Of a stretch of 64,000 nucleotides of DNA, positions 40,101 to 49,100 are shown piece after piece. Every line of letters starts with the position of its first letter. Positions within the stretch are counted from its first letter, which is position 1. The position numbers and the translations under genes are program-made. This DNA is from Colius striatus (lineage: Eukaryota; Chordata; Aves; Coliiformes; Coliidae). The notes beneath the pieces are model-generated. The model searched no databases and was not told the DNA's origin. It saw only the letters and a list, made by a program, of their open reading frames with translations. The stretch spans positions 5,794,915-5,858,914 of the forward strand of contig NC_084771.1 of assembly GCF_028858725.1 (NCBI RefSeq). The letters are read 5' to 3'.

Positions 40101-43100
40101 CATACATTTGTGTCACAGTCTTAAAAGACAACGTGGACATGAAGTTCTGTGGTATGTGAAATATATACTGAATGCCCTGCTGCTAAGTGTGGTGGCACTT
40201 AGTTTTGTTTGGTTATTGTCTGTTCAAGGGGTTGAAGAAAGTCCTCTTCCCGATATTTCTAGCCAAGATACACAATTTTAAGTAATCATCAAATTACATT
40301 AGCATTCTTTTTGCTATTTCCAAAGGAACTCTTTGGATGAATTTGGAGGTCACTTTAGGACATAATTAGACAGAACTTACAGTTGAAGACTGGGGAAATT
40401 TAAAATATCTAAACAAATGAAATTAGGACTCAAATACTTTTGAGTTTGAGGGGGGAAAAAAAGAAAGTTTAATAATCCCAAGTACATTTTTGCTTGTTTA
40501 GGCTTTGTGGTTTCTAACACCTCATATTTTAATAACAATTCCTTGCCATATTTAGCTTTGCTATGTTTTTTGGTTTGTCTCTGCTGCTTCCGTAGGGAAA
40601 AAGTTGCATGTAAATACCACAAGATGGAGCTGAATAACATCTTCTCAGCAAATACAGGGTTTCCAGACAGCTTTCTTTCCTAAATGAATAGTCAGATGCA
40701 ATTCTCAACAAAGAAAAGCAATTTAAGACACAGCGGTAGTAGAAACACATGCTTTACAACACTGAGGAGTTTCACATTGCAAGATAAATCTGATGTAAGT
40801 TCAGATTTCCAATCTTTGATCGAACCCTGATTATGCTGATTCCATTGAGAATGATACCACTTTCAGAGGTGCAAATAAAGATAAAAAGGCACTTTAAAAC
40901 ATAATAACAATTGATAGGAGCAAATAGTGTGAGTGGGAGAGATGAATGATTATTTTCCACAGATGCTGTTTTGAGTCTTCTGAACTCTCTCTCTACCGAT
41001 TTTCACGTCAAACCTAATTAAGTTTCTTTTTTTTCAGTTGATCAGTGTGTAACCATATATACAACTAGTTATAAATATGATGTAAGTTACGAGCAGTACA
41101 TCTTTCTTTTGCTCAACTAGACCTCAATATCTCTGACAATAACATGCCTGAATCTCCTTTCTCAGTTAACCTTGGACTAGAACACGTGGTCAGATGTTTT
41201 GCTAAAGTTTTAAGGCTGTTTAGTGATGAGCTGTTGGAAGTGTTCTCATAATGCTGACAGTTTTTTAGGAGATAAGATAATTTCCACAGACAAAATTAGT
41301 GATATGCAGACATTAATCTCGTAAGACTTTTCAGTCCATCTAATTGCTTTTTACTTCTTTTCCATCAGGAGGTAAACACAAAGACTGTCTCACTCTGGTC
41401 CTATATAAACAGCCAGTTAGAGGAGTTCACAAATCCTTTCTATGTAAACTATGAAAACCACGTCCTGTATCCTGTTGCCAGTCTGAACCATTTGGAGCTG
41501 TGGGTGAACTACTACGTCAGATGGAACCCGAGGATGCGGCCTCAGGTATGAGCTTTCACCTGACTTTGCTGTTCTAGTGGAGAGGATGGAGATTTTAAAA
41601 AAATCACTGGTTTTTCTTGGTGTCAGATGAAACATTTAATTTCAAAAGTGCTCATCTGTTACATGGATTTCAGCTGATAGGGCAAAAGGTGTTTTTCTCG
41701 AAGATGGGGAATGTGTTCAAACTTGGTAACGTGATGTTTTCATTGAAGTCACCAACAGAAAAGGGACTCACAGTATCACCTTACTGGCTTGTGAAAGGTA
41801 ACAGCTTAACAGGCTTTGTGGTCAGAAGATTACTTTTATAACACCTCTGTAATACTTTCTAAGACTTTTTAATACTTTTATTGCCTTAACCTTCTTGTAG
41901 AGTTTAGTGTACCTTTGGTTTTAATCATGTTTTGCCCTTTACCAACAATGATATACGATACACCAGCAGTTTCTGTAAGAATTGGACTGTGTACCGACTC
42001 ATTTTGTGGGCTCTCTAAACTTAGCATCACATAGATGCTCGTTTTCTGTTGACCTTTACAGTTTCAAGTTGGCATGGTAAAGATTAAACACTCCCTGCAC
42101 ATGCTTCTTGATTCATCCAGTATTTGTTCTTATACGTAAAGTCTGCCATTCAGATAAATCTCTAAATCTCATCAGACAGATACTCCATATGCTCTCATGC
42201 TTAGAAGTCTGAAGAAAGAACATTCAGTTTGTGTCACAACCATAATATATCTGAGGGTGCTACACCATCTTTTTATTAAGGTAGCACTCCAAGGTACCCC
42301 CTAGCATATTATGATAAATTACCTGTATTAAGTGACTGCTTGAAAGCTGCTTTCATCTTCTAGCAGCTAGAATGAGACATGAGTTCCAAATTTATTTGAA
42401 AACAAGTCTGAGGCTGTTGTAAAAGACAGTGCTCCAAGGTAAGTTTCAAGGACAGTACATAGAGGTCCAGGTATCTGAGAAACACCTTAAAGTGAGGTCC
42501 TGGAAAAGTCTGAATTGCTGTCTTTCTCACTGAGATGATTCATCTGAGCTGCTTTGTTTGCCTCACTTGTTCTATTTTGGTTGATGCAGTCCTTTGACTG
42601 TTAGGTACCTATTAGGTGTTAGCATGCATTAAAACTTGAAAGATAGTATATTTTGATCTTTATGGTTTTAAAGTAAAATTGTCAACTGCCTTTTTAGCAA
42701 ATTACCAACTTTCCCTTAACACATTTGCTGGAAAACACTTGTGTGTTTATGCACATTTTAGTGTAATTGACCTGCAGCAGTGTCAATTTCTTGGTGATGT
42801 TTAGGCCCTGACAGTGAGCAGGCTGTGTAAACACACATGGAAGCAGGGTCCGGGTCTACAAGAGGTGAGGGTGGGGAAGAGGTGACATAATGAGAAAGTT
42901 TCAGAACTATCAGATACTTGGTGGCAAGCCCTTCTCACTGGTTCAGTGCTGGAGAGCACTCTGCAGGCACTCCAGAACGTGAGAGTCATTGATTTTCATC
43001 ACCCTTTGAGCGCAGCTCTCCCAAATCAGCAGGCTGAAGGCACCATCATTTGGTGATGCTGGTAACTGTCTTCACTACTACCTTCTCTTCTTGAAGAACT

Positions 43101-46100
43101 AATACAGCTGTTTCAGCTTATTCATTCTACCACATTCTCTTGTGAAGATGCATCATACCTTTTCTCTCGTCTCTGACCTGAATTTCTGTGGTATTTGTGA
43201 CAAATGTTGGAAGTGTTTCACATCTCCTTGGATGAATTTGTTGCAGGAATTACAGATTTTTGTTGCAGAATTTCATTGTCCAGTCTAATTATGAAAGCAC
43301 AAACCCATGCAAACAAGTACATAAACTGCCTCTGTAATCACAGTATTCTAAATTTGCTCTCTTCTGTGTTTGCACTGTTGAGTTTCACACCCTGGTAGCT
43401 GGTTCAGACCCACTCAGTGACAGAAAAAAAGCCAATGACCATTGCGATGCCCAGCAGGTCTTCACTTACCTTCAGTGAAAAACATTCTTAATGAGTGGTT
43501 TTATTAAAAGAACAGACATCTCTACCTACTGAGAAAAGGTGGTTTTGTTGAATACCTTTTAATGTGGTTCTTCTGGTTTTCAACTAGAATCAGAGAAAGT
43601 GAAATGTTTAACATGTAAAGAGCTCTCTGATGAATAGCAGTTCAAGGCAGCCTCACTGTTTTATCAGCTGCAAAAACACCTTCAGGAAACTAGAAAATGT
43701 TTATTGTTTTCTAAGAGCTCACCAAAAAGGAGAAATGCCTAATGTGTGAATTTAAGGGCAGATGAATAATAGTCCTTTAATGTAATCAGGTTATATGTTT
43801 GATACCCATTTTCAGCCAGCTTTGTATTATGCGAGAGAGGGGAAACTCAAAAGAGCAGAAGGGCAGGTTTGGGTTTGAGGCATTTCTTTGGGTTTTCTAA
43901 TTTCAAGCTTGATTGGTGAGTGAGGCTTGAATTTTTTAATGGACTGAGAGAAGTTAATCATTGCACCTGGTTGACTTTTCTATTGGAAATGAGCATCCAT
44001 CACCTTGAATGTTTTTAATTTGAAAATGACTGAATGCTAGCAGGGTACCAATAATTCTTTATCTTTGCATTGTTGTACTGTGGGTACCTGTGTTTCCTCA
44101 GACCCTTAACAGTATGATAGGGTCTGGACATGTGCTTCATTGCAGTAGTAAGTACAGAGTTTAGTGTTCTGTAAAGAGAAGATTGCTTATAATGATATGT
44201 CTTCAGTTCTAAGTTTTGTGGAAGCCTGAATTAATGGGTTTGGTGGTGTTTATTTGCATCCAGAGCCCTGTTTTAGGATTGAAGCTGTATTGCAATAGGA
44301 CCTACCTCCTTCCAAAGCATACAGAGCTGAAGCTCTTGAGAATTGAACACCGTGGAAAGTCCTAGGTTAAATGTGGACATCTCTTGTAGATTCCCTTTTT
44401 GCTAAACTGTGCTTCTACAAGGTCATTCTAATTCTTAAGTGAAATAAAATGTTCGCTGGTTTCAGTTTGGAGGTGTTACATCATTATTGACTTCTTGTCC
44501 CAAGAAAATTAGATAGATTTTAGTCCTGTCTTATTGGAGTTCATTGACTGAGAAGACTTTTTTTTTTTCAGATTTGCCCTTTTCTTGAGTTAAAGAAATG
44601 TGTATTTGTATGTGCCATGTGGAAGATAAGCCCTTTCATTATCTCATACAGAGGTGTGTGCTCTGTGGATACCTGCAGCTGGTCTTACAGATGACCCTAT
44701 TAGTCTGGAATAGATAAGATAGTATGATGCAGTTGGATTTTTTCATTAGATACTATATTTTCTCTTTCCTTTTCTATGTGGCTGTTCAAACCTCTTATTT
44801 ACACTTGTTTGGGAGTTCTGGCTGCCAAATATCAGTTAACAAATAACCTGCTTGGACAACTCTGGAAGGTGGGGAGAAACTAACAAATGATGTTCCTGAA
44901 TCTGACTTCTGCAGGGCCAGTGTTTTTGAACTAATATACTCTTAGCATTCATGCATTCAGAGCACAGGCACAAGTTCTGGTCCTTTCCATTCAAGCTGGG
45001 TCTTGCTATGTGAGAGGCAAGGAAAAGGATGTATTTTAGTCAGAAAGTGTGCATAGTCCATTAGGATATGTTTTAGTTTCCTTCTGGGAAGTGACATCCT
45101 AACCCTTGGACTACAGAGCCTAAAGTTGTTTTGCTTTATTGATGGGTTTTCACATTTTTCTGTGCCTGCTAATTTTTCTTCAAGCTCTGTTCTGCAAATT
45201 TGACCACTGTGCTGGAGATAATATCATAGAAATCCCTTTTCAAATTCATTCTGTTCTTTGTGTGTGTGGACTTTGATCCAGAATATAAGGTTAGCACCAT
45301 CTATAACGTAGAAATTCAATTCAGCTGCTGGAATGGGATCATCTGCTAAGGGCAGTCTTCAGAGCTTCCATGAAAAGCCAGGGAAGGGCTGCTTGTAGGT
45401 TTACAGCTGGCTTTAAAAAAAAAGGAAAGGAAAAGGTAGGAATAAATAACTTTGTTCAGTATATACAGAAATGAGTGGAAAGCACATAAACAGGTTGCAG
45501 TGATTGCTGGCTGGGTTTTTTTTGCACTGCGTGTAACGTTGCAGAAGTTTGATGCATTGAACAGTTGAGTGATTAGATGTCAGCTGAACTTCAGTGGCAA
45601 TAAACACAAAATATTGCCTTTTTTTGAAAGAACAAGTAAGATACTAAACATCACTTTAAAAATTGTTGAGAATAAACTGGAGAACATAATTACTGCCGTG
45701 CTTTATTCTGCACATAGCAGACTATGACTTAGTGTCTGGCACCTGCCTTCGGTCGCATTGTTTCCTCTCTCAGCATGTTGACATTAGTGGTAATATTTCT
45801 AATGTTAGTTGTAATATGTTCATGCCTTTGCTTTAACACCAGAATGAAGCCATCATATGGCTGTGGAAGTGCTTCTGTGGAAGTGCTTCTGTGGAAGTGC
45901 TTCTGTGGAAGTGCTTCTATGGAAGTGCTTGGCATCGTCATTCTGCCATCCATGGTCCTGAGTCCATCTTTTTGCATCAAAGAGTGAGGCAGGAGATGTC
46001 AGGAGAGGGAAAGGCCTTGTGAGTTAGATAGCTGAGTGTTGCCCTAGCTAAAGAGATTTCATCTCTGCATTTACCACAGTTTCTTGTGAGGCAAGTTTCT

Positions 46101-49100
46101 TACAGTACCTGGTAGTTTATCTGAGTGTCTGTCTCAGGATTTCCAGAGTCTCATTTACTGCAGGTAACTTACATCTGCAGATGAAACTCTCAGCATTCAA
46201 TGGAATAAATACAGACTAACTGCTTATCCTGTGTGCTGAAAGGATCTGTAGTTATTTAAGGGAAAAACAAATTGCTGTCCTGTAATGAGCACAGCATCAG
46301 AGCACACACAGAAAAGAGAAACTAGTACCATACAAATAATCTTCATGTTGCGGACTTCTAATGTATTTTCAAGAGCAAGCACTCAAAGCTTTGCTGTGAT
46401 CTGTCAGATGCCTAAATCTAAATAGGCTGTAGGTTTTAACAAGCAATGACATCAGCCTGTAGTATGTAGAGTTTCCTTGAGTCTGGAATTGTATGTAATT
46501 GTTAGCAAAAATCTCTGTTCCAGTTCCCACAGGGTAGGGTTCATAATTTCAGTTGGCTGGCCATTGCTTTTCCAGCAGGCATGGGGTGTCACTTGGTTTC
46601 CCAGAATCACAGAATCTCAAGGGTTGGAAGGGACCTGGAAAGCTCATCCAGTCCAACCCCCCTGCCAGAGCAGCAGCACCTAGAATAGGTCACACAGGAA
46701 CTCATCCAGCTGGATTTGAATGTCTCAAGAGAAGGAGACTCCACAACCCATCAGGGCAGCCCCTTCCAGTGCTCCCTCACCTCAACAGGGAAGAAATTCT
46801 TCCTTGTATTTCTTTGGAACCTTTTGTGTTCCAGTTTATACCCATTGCCCCTTGTCCTGTCATTGGCCATCAGGAGCACACCTCCCCATCTAGTGTGGAA
46901 GTATTGATTGTTATTGAAAACTGCTGTTTTCACCATTTCAGATTACCTTTTGCTATCAGTGTACATTATCTACATTTTAAAAGCAAATCTGCCAGAGTTC
47001 TGGCTCTTCATGAAGAAGAACAAAAAGCTCAAGTGAAAGATATTGTTCTTTCCAGTGCACAGAGTAGGGTTTTGAAAAAGCAACAGTCTTAAGTCAAAAA
47101 TACCCATTTTCCTCTGCAGCCTTTCTTCCCTGTTGCTAAAACAGATAAAGTGTACTCACTGAACAAGACAAAACGCATTCACTGTTGAGCAATTTTCATG
47201 CCAATGACTGTCCTTGAGCTGGTGCAGTAATACACAGCAGATATCCATCCAATTAAGACTTGACGGTACTATAAGTGAGTAGCTATTATCATTTCTTTCA
47301 TACCTATCCTTGTGTTGACAAATTTTGCTATCCAAAAGCACTCCAGGATCCTGAAGGATCACTTGGGAATGAAAACCTGAAAATCAATACTGAAAGTGAG
47401 CTGTAGTAATTCTGTGAAGAGGAAAGTTTGAGTTTTTAGGCAATGAAGCTGTCTTATGTTTAGGTATTTTTATATGTGCTGTGGTCTGTATATTGTGGCG
47501 CATAATTGTAGTCTCTATGTGGATGTTATTAAGAAAACCCCAACTTTATCTTTCCTCAAGCCCTCGCCCAGCAGGAATAATTTATTGTAACTGTGAAGTG
47601 GCATGTTCTGAGAGTGACAGTACACTGGGTTCTGTGGTGAGGTACACGTGGGCAATTCAGTTAAAAGAGTCATTTCATATCAACGGCATTTTAAAGCAAT
47701 AAAGAATGTTTCTTTAGCAGTTTTCTAAGTGGTTTTCATCTCACTATAGGCAGTAGGTACCTTGTCTTTAAAGCTTACCAAAAGTATCTGCTTTTGAAGC
47801 AAATAGGCAGCAAAGCTACTTAATCAGGAAAATAAACCCCCACCCATTTGAACTGGTCTAGCTGCAGGAACCTCCAATGGGTTCTGAGTGAAGAGTGGCC
47901 CTTGGCTATTTTGCAGCATTTTGCAAATTGCCTTGAAGTGCTTGCAGGTAAATTCTTCTTTAGCTTTTAGAGGACCTGCTTTTTGGTTAATGCCTGGAGC
48001 CAGGTCAGACTTCCTAGGGATCTGGGACCTTTTCCCCACTATTTAGCACTGCTGGCAAACTCCTGACTCTTTTCCCTGCCTAGACTGTGTTGCCAGATAT
48101 ATGAGATATATCTGGTGTCAGGAGGATGGAGCCAATCTGTTCTCAGTGATGGCCAATGATAGGACAAGGGACAGTGGGTACAAGCTGGAACAGAAGAGGT
48201 TCCAAAGAAACACAAGGAAGAATTTCTTCCCTGTTGAGTTGAGGGAGCACAGGAGGGGGCTACCCACATGGGTTTTGGAGTCTCCTTCTCTGGAGACATT
48301 CAGAACCCACCTGGGTGTGTTCCTGTGTGACCTACTCTAGGTGGTCTTGCTGTGGCAGACAGCTGGACTAGATAATCTCTAGGGATGCCTCCTGACCCCC
48401 AGCATTGTGATTCTGGGATATTCCCTTGTCTCTTGTGATGCAGGAATACATTTGTTTCTTGACATGAGATGAAAGTACAGAAAAAGGAAACTTAAGCATT
48501 TTAAACTCAGAAGAATAAATAAAGGCTGGGGTTAGACACCACAAAGAAAACTAAATGTTGACTAACTGCTCAGTAATTGAGTAGCATCAAACTCTGCACT
48601 GAATAAACAAGGAAGTGCAGGAAGGCTGAATTGAGTTTGGAGAAGCAATCTTCATTCTGAAACCTTCTAATTTTTGAGAGCCTAATTTCCCAGTCTTAAT
48701 GTTGAACAGTTTTTTGTGTGACTTGAATACACACAGACTTTTAAAATGTCATTATTGTTATTTAGCTGATTTATTTAAAGAGAGTCCTGCTCTTTGAGGT
48801 GGATGTGTGGGGGAGAACAGCACTTGCGTCAAAGTTTGAGCATGTGTCTTGTTTAATTATGTTCTGGGGGAATGTAAAAGAAGGATTGAGACTTTTTCTG
48901 CTTGAATCACTTCACATAGCATGCCAAGTATATCCTGAAAGGATTCTGCAGTAGGTTCCCCAAAAGCTGGTTTTATGGAACTGCTTGTTGTGAGTGTTGG
49001 AGCATCGTGCAGCGAAACACACCAGCTGATGCCCGTGTGAAAGGTGTTGCACAGGAGTCAGCTTGTTATGCTGAATCATGGTTAAACTGTGCAGAAAGCA

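Noticed and set aside
46553-47092. 179-codon plus-strand ORF
   Set aside because: About half lies in the reverse strand of a CR1; no family resemblance.
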